Shown here: positions 8,361 to 16,223 of the stretch, piece by piece
Layout of the letters: every line of letters starts with the position of its first letter
Numbering within the stretch: the first letter of the stretch is position 1
DNA from: Candidatus Beckwithbacteria bacterium
Lineage (GTDB): Bacteria > Patescibacteriota > Microgenomatia > UBA1400 > UBA1449
Assembly (NCBI GenBank): GCA_012798485.1
Contig: JAAZND010000072.1
Span: 1-18,455 of the forward strand
DNA length: 18,455 nt
Direction of reading: 5' to 3'
Program-made: the position numbers and the translations under genes
The notes under the pieces: model-generated
What the model was told of the DNA's origin: nothing
Database searches by the model: none
Seen by the model: the letters and a program-made list of their open reading frames with translations, nothing else

Positions 8361-8391
8361 ATAATTAACTTTGAGTGACAAAGTTAATTAT
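8361..8391 (-). other. Perfect 13-bp inverted repeat at the atpA/atpG junction
   Basis: Arms at 8361-8373 and 8379-8391 pair perfectly around a 5-nt loop. The stem is almost all A/T with two C/G pairs and is not followed by a T tract on the minus strand, so it does not look like a terminator. It contains the atpA stop codon (8384-8386) and ends 9 nt before the atpG TTG. It could set atpA/atpG stoichiometry through RNA processing or translational control. Confidence 0.7.
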
Positions 8392-10081
8392 TTTGCTGAC
8401 CACTTTTTTTATATTTTTCTAAAAGTCTTTCGACATAGTCATTTATTTCAGTCAAGTCTTTAGCTTTATGACAAAGATCTTTAAAATTTTCATTAGTATT
8501 TTTTCTATAAAATTCTAAAAAATTTTTCTTAAAATTAGGGAATTCTGCTAACTCCATATCATCCAATTTACCAGAAGTAGCCAGATGTAAAATGACAATT
8601 TGTTCATCTTCGCTCAGGTTATGTTTAGAATCTTGAGAAAAAATTTCCATTACTCTTTTCCCACGATTGATATCTCTTAAAGTATCTTCAGAAACTTCTG
8701 TATTAATAGTTTCAAAAGATTTAACCTCGTTATAACGAGCTAAAGCTCTACTGGCTAACTCTCCCACTTTTTTCATTAAAGAAACCTGAACTTTACTTCC
8801 GATACGAGAAACAGAAGTTCCACTATTTACAGCGGGTAAAATCCCTTCGTGCATCATATTGGCATCAAGATAAATATGACCATCAGTAATAGACATAAGA
8901 TTGGTAATAATATAGTCGGACACGTCACCAGATTGAGTTTCGGCAATTGGTAGAGCAGTGATAGAACCTCCTCCTAATTTTTCGTTGACTTTTGACGCTC
9001 TTTCCAAAAGTCTGGAATGGAGAAAGAAAATATCTCCAGGATAAGCGTCTCTTCCTGGTGATCTTTTTAAAAGTAGAGAAACCTGTCGATAAGCCTTTGC
9101 CTGTTTTGATAAATCATCATAAATTATTAAAACATCTTTACCTTTATACATAAAATGTTCTGCAATAGCTACTCCTGCATATGGCGCTATATATTGTAGA
9201 GATGGAGGATCATTAGAAGTGGTAATAACCATGGTGGTATATTCCATCGCCCCTCTTTCAGCCAAAAATTGCATTGTGGCTTTAGCTTTGGCTGCCTGAG
9301 TACCAATCCCTACATATACACAGATGACATTTTTGCCTTTTTGGTTAGCGATAATATCCATAGCCAATCTAGTTTTCCCGGTTTTTCGATCACCGATTAC
9401 CAATTCTCTTTGACCTTTGCCAATCGGAATAGTTGTATCGATAACCATAATACCAGTTTGAATAGGATCTAAGATTGGAGCTCGATCAAGTACAGGTGGG
9501 GCTGGAAATTCTACCAATCTATGCTCTTCAGCTTTGATAGTTCCTTTACCATCAATTGGTTCTCCAAGAGGATTGACTACTCGACCTAAAATATTTTTTC
9601 CAGATGGAATAGTCATTTTAGAATTTTGTAAAACTACCTGATCGCCTTGTTTAATTTGGGTATAATCTCCCATCACCACTGATTCGATGTGGCTATCATC
9701 AATTCCTAAAATTAAAGCCTTAACTGGTCCTTCTTGAGTTTTGACAATAATAATATCTTCAATTTTAGCTTTGGGTAAACCGACCACTTTACAAACTCCA
9801 TCACCGATATAGATTACCTCTCCCACTTGAGAAATACCTTCAATGATTTCTTCAGGGAAAGCAAAATCAAGAGTTTGAGTAAAAGTTAGTTTATCAGGAA
9901 TATGGAGAAAATCTTCATTTAAATCTTTAATAAAATTATTATCTTCATGATTTGACTCTTCTTGTTTTAAATTCATTGTATTGACAGCCAAAGGATCAAA
10001 TACAAAATCATCAGGCAGAGCACTAAAATTATCTAAATTTGTGTCTTTCAGTAATTGCTCGATTTTTTTATCTGTTTTCAT
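8384..10081 (-). CDS. atpA: F1 ATP synthase alpha subunit, N-terminally extended, with Lys in the P-loop
   Basis: 565 residues from the ATG at 10081. The alpha-type order of motifs is intact: VGEVIYIGDGV, GRVVNPLGEPIDGKG, APPVLDR, the P-loop GDRKTGKT, DDLSKQAKAYRQ, PGRDAYPGDIF, HSRLLERA and SVSRIG, which holds the arginine finger (Arg426 in this numbering). The P-loop has Lys233 where alpha subunits almost always have Gln (GDRQTGKT). About 85 residues precede VGEV, against about 27 in typical alphas, and the extra part is acidic and Asn-rich. The frame could begin upstream at a TTG (10135) or an ATG (10123), but 10081 opens a Lys-rich, helix-like start (MKTDKKIEQLL) and has a weak GGTA upstream. 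It is the first gene of this atp cluster; no atpB, E, F or H precedes it. Confidence 0.95.
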   Translation of the reverse strand: MKTDKKIEQLLKDTNLDNFSALPDDFVFDPLAVNTMNLKQEESNHEDNNFIKDLNEDFLHIPDKLTFTQTLDFAFPEEIIEGISQVGEVIYIGDGVCKVVGLPKAKIEDIIIVKTQEGPVKALILGIDDSHIESVVMGDYTQIKQGDQVVLQNSKMTIPSGKNILGRVVNPLGEPIDGKGTIKAEEHRLVEFPAPPVLDRAPILDPIQTGIMVIDTTIPIGKGQRELVIGDRKTGKTRLAMDIIANQKGKNVICVYVGIGTQAAKAKATMQFLAERGAMEYTTMVITTSNDPPSLQYIAPYAGVAIAEHFMYKGKDVLIIYDDLSKQAKAYRQVSLLLKRSPGRDAYPGDIFFLHSRLLERASKVNEKLGGGSITALPIAETQSGDVSDYIITNLMSITDGHIYLDANMMHEGILPAVNSGTSVSRIGSKVQVSLMKKVGELASRALARYNEVKSFETINTEVSEDTLRDINRGKRVMEIFSQDSKHNLSEDEQIVILHLATSGKLDDMELAEFPNFKKNFLEFYRKNTNENFKDLCHKAKDLTEINDYVERLLEKYKKSGQQNN

Positions 10082-10284
10082 ATTTTTTACCAAATTATTA
10101 TTCTTATATTTTAAAGATAACATTATCAAAAACAAATTTAAAGCTTGACATATATTAAGACCTACAGTTTACTTAACTCTTACTTACTAATAGTAATTTT
10201 TGCGTTATTTCTACTACAAACTTATTATTTATGCCAATTAAATAACTACTTAAAAGATCCAAATACTCATTAACTATTTGATAC

Positions 10285-10314
10285 TTGACAAGCATATGTA
10301 AATTTCTCTAAGAT
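10285..10314 (+). promoter_or_regulatory. Probable sigma-70-type promoter for the major surface-protein gene
   Basis: A perfect TTGACA (10285-10290), an 18-nt spacer and TAAGAT (10309-10314, 4 of 6 matches to TATAAT). A second -10-like GATAAT at 10316-10321 is too far from the -35 box (25 nt). Transcription would start near 10321, giving a leader of about 59 nt. Confidence 0.55.
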
Positions 10315-10342
10315 GGATAATAGTTAATAAAAAATCCATAAA

Positions 10343-10359
10343 AAACGGAATTACCGTTT
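10343..10359 (+). other. Small 5'-UTR hairpin upstream of the SD
   Basis: Arms AAACGG and CCGTTT form a 6-bp stem around a 5-nt loop, ending 5 nt before the SD. It lies between the predicted transcription start and the ribosome site and could stabilise the leader or keep the SD open. Its function is inferred. Confidence 0.5.
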
Positions 10360-10364
10360 CTTAT

Positions 10365-10375
10365 AAAGGAGGTGA
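10365..10375 (+). promoter_or_regulatory. Perfect Shine-Dalgarno site
   Basis: AAAGGAGGTGA is fully complementary to the usual 3' end of bacterial 16S rRNA and lies 7 nt (from GGAGG) before the ATG at 10380. It is the only strong SD in the window, which fixes this start and suggests high expression. Confidence 0.9.
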
Positions 10376-10379
10376 AAAT

Positions 10380-11519
10380 ATGAAAACTGCCCAAAGACTT
10401 TTTTCTTTTGTCGCAATTGTTATAACTGTTTTAGTTGGTATGGCTGTAGTAGCTCAACCTACTTACGCTATGTTTCAGGATGCAACCCTAGATCTTGAAG
10501 ATAGTAGACCAGAACAATCCGGAACTCATACTTTTACCTTTACAGTTCCTACTGGAGGTACTTTTGATGATTTCATTTTTGATTACTGTCAGGAGCAATC
10601 AGGAGGATCTTGTACTACTCCAACAAATATGGATGCAGACGCAGGAACTCTTGGTTCTTTGACTGGGTTGACTTATGCTAACTGGGCCGAGGATGCTTCA
10701 TCAGATAATAATACTTATGCCATGGAGCATAATGGTGCAGGAGAAGTAGTCGCTGATAATACCACTATTGTGATAGAAATTGATTCTGTGAAGAATCCTC
10801 TGATTGCAGGCTGTAATGCTAACGGAGTTAACTCATCAGCTTCTACTTGTTATGTTCAAGTGACAGGAAGAAATAGCGTGGGGAGTACTTTAGATACAGC
10901 TATCTTATCTTTCACTGTGGTTGATGATATTTCTGTGACTGCAAGAGTAGACCCCACTTTCACCTTTGTGATCGAAGGTGTTCCTACATCTACAACTACA
11001 GAAGCAGGAGCTATTACTACTTCTATTGGAACCGATTATAATACTTTACCATTTGGTAACTTAAGAGTTGGTACAGAGAAATTTGGAGCTCACAAATTGA
11101 CTGTCACTACTAATGTAGATGGTGGTTATACCGTGAGTATCAGAATGGCTACTCCAATGACTGGGGTATATAGTACCAATAATATTGACCCATTTGCTCG
11201 TGCTGGAGTGTCTTGGTCTAATCCATTAGCATGGCAGATTCCACAAGGAACTAATGCTAATGTAAACACTGGTTGGATTGGAGCTCATACGACCGATGAT
11301 AATGTTGAGGAATCAACTACTGGAGCTGCAAATGGTCCTTATAATGGCGCTGCTAAATTTGGTCCAGTCAATAGCAGTGAAAATATAGTTATGAGATCTG
11401 CTACTTCTGATAATGGGACTACATTTGTGTACGTCACCTATGCTATAGAAGTGAACAGTGCTCAACCTGCTGATACTTATACTGGAGTATTGTTATACAA
11501 TGCTTTACCAACTTATTAA
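10380..11519 (+). CDS. Secreted surface protein with the shared C-terminal module (abundant surface or S-layer candidate)
   Basis: 379 residues with a classical signal peptide (K-T-A-Q-R, hydrophobic 8-25, then PTYA with cleavage expected after Ala30). The mature part has two halves. Residues 31-190 are beta-rich and Thr/Asp-rich, with four Cys (70, 78, 145, 157) that could form two disulfides. Residues 191-379 form a module homologous to the C-terminus of the next gene's product, sharing blocks such as TLPFGNL, AHKLTV, NPLxWQ, NVNxGWxGA and VYVTYxxEVN. I do not recognise a named family. There is no LPxTG motif, TM tail or catalytic motif. The acidic, Thr/Asn-rich composition, perfect SD, good promoter and private terminator suggest an abundant structural surface protein; an S-layer role is a guess. 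Confidence 0.9.
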   Translation: MKTAQRLFSFVAIVITVLVGMAVVAQPTYAMFQDATLDLEDSRPEQSGTHTFTFTVPTGGTFDDFIFDYCQEQSGGSCTTPTNMDADAGTLGSLTGLTYANWAEDASSDNNTYAMEHNGAGEVVADNTTIVIEIDSVKNPLIAGCNANGVNSSASTCYVQVTGRNSVGSTLDTAILSFTVVDDISVTARVDPTFTFVIEGVPTSTTTEAGAITTSIGTDYNTLPFGNLRVGTEKFGAHKLTVTTNVDGGYTVSIRMATPMTGVYSTNNIDPFARAGVSWSNPLAWQIPQGTNANVNTGWIGAHTTDDNVEESTTGAANGPYNGAAKFGPVNSSENIVMRSATSDNGTTFVYVTYAIEVNSAQPADTYTGVLLYNALPTY

Positions 11520-11540
11520 TGATTTGGTTAAGAATTAATA

Positions 11541-11572
11541 AAAAACACCTCTTTTTAAAGAGGTGTTTTTTT
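11541..11572 (+). terminator. Rho-independent terminator after the surface-protein gene
   Basis: Arms around CACCTCTT and AAGAGGTG (extended by A/T pairs to about 13 bp, loop 11554-11557) are followed by a run of T to 11572. It lies 21 nt after the stop codon. It separates the two surface-protein genes, so the second needs its own promoter or readthrough. Confidence 0.9.
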
Positions 11573-11626
11573 ATCGTTAAGTATTTTTAAGTGGATAAAT
11601 TTTATGATTTTAGTTATTATAATAGT

Positions 11627-13744
11627 ATGGCTTTTTCTAAGTTTATAAGGCTAGCTATCGCGTTTTTTATTTTTTCTATTTTTTCTATAACCCTACCTTC
11701 TAAAACTTATGCTTGGTGGGATACTGATTGGCATTATCGTTTTAAATATACGATTGATAACTCTGGTGTAGGTGAAGATTTATCAAATTTCCCACTGCAT
11801 ATAGCTTTGACCAATGATACTCCAGCTGGCTTTTGGACACACGTAAATGCTAATGGTTATGATATTAGAATTATTGACGAGGATGATAGTACTAATCTTA
11901 CTAGCTATGCTCATTTAGAAGGATGGAGTAGTGCTAGTAGTAAAGGTCATTTGTGGGTTAAAAAAACAGTACAATCTTCAACTAATGATAGTGATGAATT
12001 TGTCTGGATTTATTATGGTAATTCTTCTATCTCTTCAAGTCCTTTTTCTGATACCACTAAACAAAATACTTATAATAGTAATTATGTAGGGGTATGGCAT
12101 TTGGATGAAACATCTGGAACTCATTATGATGCTACCTCAAACAATAATGATTCTAGTTCAGTTTCTGTGCTTACTCAGGGTTCTGCTATTGGGATGATTG
12201 ACGGAGCTGATAGTTTTAATGGAAGTAGTAATTATATTTCTACAACAGCATCATTAAATTGGACTTCAACTAATGCATTTTCTTTTTGTGGATGGTTTAA
12301 TTTTGCAAATAGCACTACTGGATATATGCTTGCCACAAGTAATACTGTTGGAAGCGGAGCATTAATTTCTTCACTTTCAAAAGATAGTTATGAATCAGGA
12401 AAGGTATCATTTATTGTAGGAAAACAAGGTACTGGTCAAAGCCATATTGAATCGTCAATTTCTTATCAAACTGATCAGTGGGAATATTATTGTGGCGTTT
12501 ATGATGGAAGTGACAACATGTATTTGTATCGAAATGGAGTTTTAGTTGGCTCAGGATCATATATTAACGGTTCAGCTACAAGCAATGGTAGTGGTTTTTA
12601 TATGATGTATGAGAATAATAATAGTAACTATGTAAATGGTAAGCTTGACGATGTTAAAATTTACAATAATGCTTTTTCATCTGAGTGGATTGAATATGCT
12701 TATAAATCAGACGGAGGAACGGGAGGAACGGGAGGAACGGAAGAAGAAAAATATTTTATTGAAGATGTTCCTTCTGGATTAAGTGTTTTATCCAGCTCTA
12801 ATTGGTCAACTAATTTAACTACGACTGGAGCTCATGATATGACTGGAGTAGGTATCAAAAATAGTTCTTATCGTATTGCCACTTTTAATGTTGATTTTGA
12901 AGCTAATTATAGCTGGACAAGCTTAACTGCTGGAGCAGATAGCACTACAGCATTTTTCCATTATCCTGGAGGGATTACAGAAATGCCTGGAGTAGCTAGT
13001 ACTACTTATACTCTTTATGTTCCGCGTAATGGGAAACAAATGCTTTTGCTTTGTCCTGGAGCTGAAAGTTTAGAAGATGTCACTCCTGGGTGTACAAATG
13101 GTTATTATTTAAATGCTAATGATTCGAATGTTACTGTAAACACAGAAGATGGAACTGAATATTTTAAGGTTAGTGGACTGACAAGTACTGGAGGGAAAGG
13201 AGTTGATCCCTCAATGACTTTCACAATAGAAGAAGTGGCTTCCGGCGTAGTGACCAACGGGATGACGACAAATGAGGCTAGCACTTACGATACCTTACCT
13301 TTTGGAAATTTATCTGCTGGGGAACAGAAAATTTTAGCTCATAAGTTAACAGTAGATACTAATGCTCCAAATGGCTATAGCGTGAATATGAAGCTTTTGT
13401 ATGGAAATTTACAAGGAATTTATCCAGATAATTATATTAGTCCTTTTGCCAAAACTGGAGTGACATGGACTAATCCTTTAACTTGGCAAAGCCCAACAGG
13501 GACAACCTCTAATGTTAATTCTGGCTGGTTTGGAGCTAATACTTCCGATACAAGAGTCTCTGGTTGGTCTAGTGGTTCAGGGAAATATGGTCCAGTGAGT
13601 ACAGTTTCTCATACGGTAATGGAATCATCAGAAGCAGATGAGGGGACTTCTGTTTATGTCACTTATTCACTTGAAGTTAATGTTTACCAACATGCAGATT
13701 TATATAGTGGTACTTTAGTTTATGAAATTTTACCTCAGTACTAG
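11627..13744 (+). CDS. Secreted multidomain surface protein: DUF2341, LamG-like domain, shared C-terminal module
   Basis: 705 residues from the ATG at 11627. This start puts the signal peptide (MAFSKFIR, hydrophobic core, cleavage near SKTYA29) at the N-terminus; the in-frame GTG at 11591 would add 12 polar residues before it. Residues about 30-145 are DUF2341-like (WWDTDWHYRF, then YDIRIID, FVWIYYGN). Residues about 155-355 are a LamG/concanavalin-like fold (GVWHLDE, SFNGSSNYI, WYxCGVYDGS-type strand, KLDDVKIYN). A Gly-Gly-Thr linker (363-371) joins a beta-rich domain (about 372-520) to the module at 527-705 that is homologous to the preceding gene's C-terminus. DUF2341 plus LamG proteins are typical cell-surface or adhesin-like proteins. 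It has no SD, unlike its neighbour. A TATAAT lies only 3 nt before the ATG. It is convergent with secF. Confidence 0.88.
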   Translation: MAFSKFIRLAIAFFIFSIFSITLPSKTYAWWDTDWHYRFKYTIDNSGVGEDLSNFPLHIALTNDTPAGFWTHVNANGYDIRIIDEDDSTNLTSYAHLEGWSSASSKGHLWVKKTVQSSTNDSDEFVWIYYGNSSISSSPFSDTTKQNTYNSNYVGVWHLDETSGTHYDATSNNNDSSSVSVLTQGSAIGMIDGADSFNGSSNYISTTASLNWTSTNAFSFCGWFNFANSTTGYMLATSNTVGSGALISSLSKDSYESGKVSFIVGKQGTGQSHIESSISYQTDQWEYYCGVYDGSDNMYLYRNGVLVGSGSYINGSATSNGSGFYMMYENNNSNYVNGKLDDVKIYNNAFSSEWIEYAYKSDGGTGGTGGTEEEKYFIEDVPSGLSVLSSSNWSTNLTTTGAHDMTGVGIKNSSYRIATFNVDFEANYSWTSLTAGADSTTAFFHYPGGITEMPGVASTTYTLYVPRNGKQMLLLCPGAESLEDVTPGCTNGYYLNANDSNVTVNTEDGTEYFKVSGLTSTGGKGVDPSMTFTIEEVASGVVTNGMTTNEASTYDTLPFGNLSAGEQKILAHKLTVDTNAPNGYSVNMKLLYGNLQGIYPDNYISPFAKTGVTWTNPLTWQSPTGTTSNVNSGWFGANTSDTRVSGWSSGSGKYGPVSTVSHTVMESSEADEGTSVYVTYSLEVNVYQHADLYSGTLVYEILPQY
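12713..12739 (+). repeat. Three tandem copies of a 9-nt unit encoding Gly-Gly-Thr
   Basis: GGAGGAACG occurs three times without a break at 12713, 12722 and 12731, in frame, encoding a flexible linker between the LamG-like domain and the next beta domain. Perfect identity suggests recent slippage expansion. Confidence 0.9.
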
Positions 13745-13845
13745 ATTTTGAAAACTTTTAATCTTTCTGAATATTAATTCAAAATAGAGATTATTTCTTT
13801 GTAATAAATTGGAACTCGTAATGATACTGTTTTTAAAGGAAATTG

Positions 13846-14745
13846 TTATTTTCTTTTAGTCAATTTTTGCCACTCAACCAAAATAGGAGCAGCCACAAAA
13901 GTGGAAGAATAGGTTCCAGAGACAGTACCGATAAGTAGAGCCAAAACAAACCATTTAGTGGTTTCTCCTCCAATTAAAAATAAAACCAAGAGCATAAAAA
14001 TAATAGTCATAGAATTATTGACAGACCTTCCGAGAGTTTCATTACAAGCTTTATTAACAATAGTTTCAAAGTCAATTTTAGGATATTTTTTTAAAGATTC
14101 TCTGATACGATCATACACCACAATAGTATCATGAACAGAAAAAGAGAGAGTGGTCAAAATAGCGGTCATAAACAAAGTATCAATTTCAATACCATAAAAA
14201 TGACCTAAAATAGCAAAAATCCCCAAAGTAATAAAACTATCATGAAACATAGCAATAATAGCAGAAATTCCGTACTCTTTATTTTTGAATTGTCTCCAGA
14301 CAAATAATAAGATGACCAAAGCAGCTAAGGTAATAGCAATTAAGGCTTTTTTGAGCGTTTCAATACCCATGGTAGGGCCAAGAGTTTCAAATCTTTTTTC
14401 CGTCAAAACAGCGCTAACGGTAGCTATACCGCTTACACTGGCAATTTTTTGCTGATACAGAGTATTTTGGGTTTGATCGATTGCTTTGGTTTTAAGCAAA
14501 TAAGTATTTTTACCTGTTTCCTGAATTGAAGAAACATCAATATTATCATTTTGAGCAATTTGAGTTAAGAGTTCCTTGTTGATTTGGTTTTGATATTGAC
14601 TGTTAATTTCAATTTCTAAAAGTGTGCCTCCGGTAAAATCAATAGCAGGTTTTACTCCCCAAAAAACTAGAGCTAAAATTCCTGGAATCAAAAAAATACA
14701 GGAAAATAAATAATAGAAGACGCGATATTTCATGAATTCAACCAT
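13846..14745 (-). CDS. secF: Protein translocase subunit SecF
   Basis: 299 residues, the usual SecF length. The first membrane segment (about 8-30) is followed by the family motif AIDFTGGTLLEIEI (34-47), a periplasmic domain, and five C-terminal membrane helices. The signature HDTIVVYDRIRES starts at His205, with GRSVNNSMTII after it. With SecD it uses the proton-motive force to pull exported proteins through SecYEG and release them outside. It follows secD by 59 nt, the normal order. The start could also be the Met at residue 5; neither has an SD. The stop is about 100 nt from the convergent surface-protein gene, with no clear terminator between. Confidence 0.96.
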   Translation of the reverse strand: MVEFMKYRVFYYLFSCIFLIPGILALVFWGVKPAIDFTGGTLLEIEINSQYQNQINKELLTQIAQNDNIDVSSIQETGKNTYLLKTKAIDQTQNTLYQQKIASVSGIATVSAVLTEKRFETLGPTMGIETLKKALIAITLAALVILLFVWRQFKNKEYGISAIIAMFHDSFITLGIFAILGHFYGIEIDTLFMTAILTTLSFSVHDTIVVYDRIRESLKKYPKIDFETIVNKACNETLGRSVNNSMTIIFMLLVLFLIGGETTKWFVLALLIGTVSGTYSSTFVAAPILVEWQKLTKRK

Positions 14746-14750
14746 TTTTC

Positions 14751-14783
14751 AAATTAAAAATTTCAAATGTAAAATTAAAAATT
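14751..14783. repeat. AT-only direct repeat in the secD-secF gap
   Basis: AAATTAAAAATT occurs at 14751-14762 and again at 14772-14783, a 21-nt period in a gap of almost pure A/T. It may be spacer sequence only. Confidence 0.5.
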
Positions 14784-14804
14784 ATTTTTACTTTTAAAAT
14801 TTTA

Positions 14805-16181
14805 TCAACTTATTTTATTTTCTACTTGAGCCTGATAATCTTTTCCTTTATAAAAATTACGCATTAATGTTCTGGTCACCACAACGCCAGTAAACATACT
14901 GATCAAAACTCCGATTAGTAAAGTTAAAGCAAAACCTCTTACCATTCCTGATGTCACTAAAAATTGGAAATTGAAAGGATTAAGTAAAATTAAGGCTGTC
15001 AGAATAGTTGCAAGATTAGCGTCTTTAATGCTATCCCAAGCTTTTCCAAATCCTAGTTCCATGGCTAGTTGCCAATTTCTTCCTTGTCTCAATTCTTCTT
15101 TCATTCTTTCAAAAATTAAAATATTAGCATCAACTGCCATTCCTACAGATAAAATAAAGCCAGCTATTCCAGGAAGAGTGAGAGTAATAGGAATTAATTT
15201 ATAAATATTTAAAGTAATTAGTCCATAAATAATTAAGGCTAAATTGGCAAAAAGACCAAGTTTACCATACAAGGCAAGCATAAAAGCCATAACTAATAAA
15301 AGTCCGATCAGACCAGCAATAATACTTCTTTGAATTGATTCTTGACCAAGTGTTGGGCCAATAGTTTTCTGCTCCAAAATTTTAATCGGTACTGGTAAAG
15401 CTCCAGCGTTAAGCTGGATAGCTAGTTGTTTAGCGCTACCAATTGTAAAATTACCAGAAATAATTGCTTGACCGTCACGGATAGGTTCATTAACAGTCGG
15501 AGCAGTAACTGGATATTCATCCAAAAAAATAGCAAGTGGCTTGCCTACATTTCTTCCGGTAATTTCAGCAAATTTCTGTTTACCTTCATCATTAAAGGAA
15601 ATGGCTACTACTGGTTCGCCACTCGCATTATTGGTGCCAAATTGGACCATAGCTTTTTTCAATTCTTTTCCGGTTAAACCAGTTGGTTGATAAACAAAAA
15701 TAGGAATCGTGCTAGGAGTAGCATCTTTAAATTCTTGAGGAATTTCTCTAAAATCAAGCTGAGCAGTTTGTCCAATCAACTTGATAGCTTCGTCAATATT
15801 TTCGATCCCTGGCAGTTCAACCAAAATACGATAATTTTCTCCAACTTTAGATGTCTGAATTACTGGTTCAGAAACACCATAAAGATCAACGCGACGGGCA
15901 ATCACTTCTTTGGCTGAGTTGAGCGCTTCAGTTTTATTTTCATTCTCAATTTGACTCATGTCAGCTTCTAGAACCAGTTGGCTGCCTCCTTGTAAATCAA
16001 GACCTTTTTTGATGTTAAGATCGCGGTAAAATTTACCAATTTTAATTTCTGGAGAAGAAATTGATAGGTCAACTTTTTTTCCAAAAGCAGAAAATTTAAC
16101 AGGAACATCTTTGGGAAAGGAAATAATCGCACATACAATAGTTAAAAAAATAATAAAAAATAAAAGCTGGCGTTTTTTCAT
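14805..16181 (-). CDS. secD: Protein translocase subunit SecD
   Basis: 458 residues, shorter than the E. coli protein but normal for many bacteria. One N-terminal membrane segment (5-22) leads to the P1 domain with the signature GLDLQGGSQLVLEAD from Gly60, then AKEVIARRVDLYGVSEP and VELPGI. The second periplasmic part ends QLNAGALPVPI, and the C-terminal membrane bundle begins near residue 285 with GLIGLLLVMAF. The later motif GMAVDANILIFERMKEEL is intact, including the Asp of the proton path. It partners SecF in the same operon, behind the HTH-nucleotidyltransferase gene (42-nt gap). The stop is TGA followed at once by TAA. Confidence 0.96.
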   Translation of the reverse strand: MKKRQLLFFIIFLTIVCAIISFPKDVPVKFSAFGKKVDLSISSPEIKIGKFYRDLNIKKGLDLQGGSQLVLEADMSQIENENKTEALNSAKEVIARRVDLYGVSEPVIQTSKVGENYRILVELPGIENIDEAIKLIGQTAQLDFREIPQEFKDATPSTIPIFVYQPTGLTGKELKKAMVQFGTNNASGEPVVAISFNDEGKQKFAEITGRNVGKPLAIFLDEYPVTAPTVNEPIRDGQAIISGNFTIGSAKQLAIQLNAGALPVPIKILEQKTIGPTLGQESIQRSIIAGLIGLLLVMAFMLALYGKLGLFANLALIIYGLITLNIYKLIPITLTLPGIAGFILSVGMAVDANILIFERMKEELRQGRNWQLAMELGFGKAWDSIKDANLATILTALILLNPFNFQFLVTSGMVRGFALTLLIGVLISMFTGVVVTRTLMRNFYKGKDYQAQVENKIS

Positions 16182-16223
16182 ACAACTTATTTTAACCAGT
16201 TAGAAAGAAAATACAAGAAGGAT

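Larger units (their letters stand above)
10082..10379. promoter_or_regulatory. Divergent intergenic region between atpA and the surface-protein gene
   Basis: About 300 nt of AT-rich sequence between two start codons on opposite strands. The plus-strand promoter, a 5'-UTR hairpin and an SD site lie in the right half and are listed separately. For the minus-strand atp cluster I found only poor promoter candidates, none good enough to call. No RNA gene or small ORF stands out. Confidence 0.6.

Noticed and set aside
10082..10135. Upstream starts for atpA at a TTG (10135) or ATG (10123)
   Set aside because: No SD, and the resulting residues do not resemble any alpha N-terminus; the ATG at 10081 already gives an over-long protein. 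Not fully excluded.
11618..11623. TATAAT box just before the ATG at 11627, possibly a leaderless promoter
   Set aside because: The box is only 3 nt from the ATG, too close for the usual start distance, and no -35 box lies at 16-18 nt.
11591..11626. GTG start for the DUF2341/LamG protein at 11591
   Set aside because: It would place 12 polar residues before a good signal peptide; the ATG at 11627 gives a standard exported protein.
14805..14810. Possible UGA recoding, since secD ends TGA-TAA
   Set aside because: No gene in the window has an in-frame TGA and glycines use GGN codons, so the standard code holds; the tandem stop is chance.
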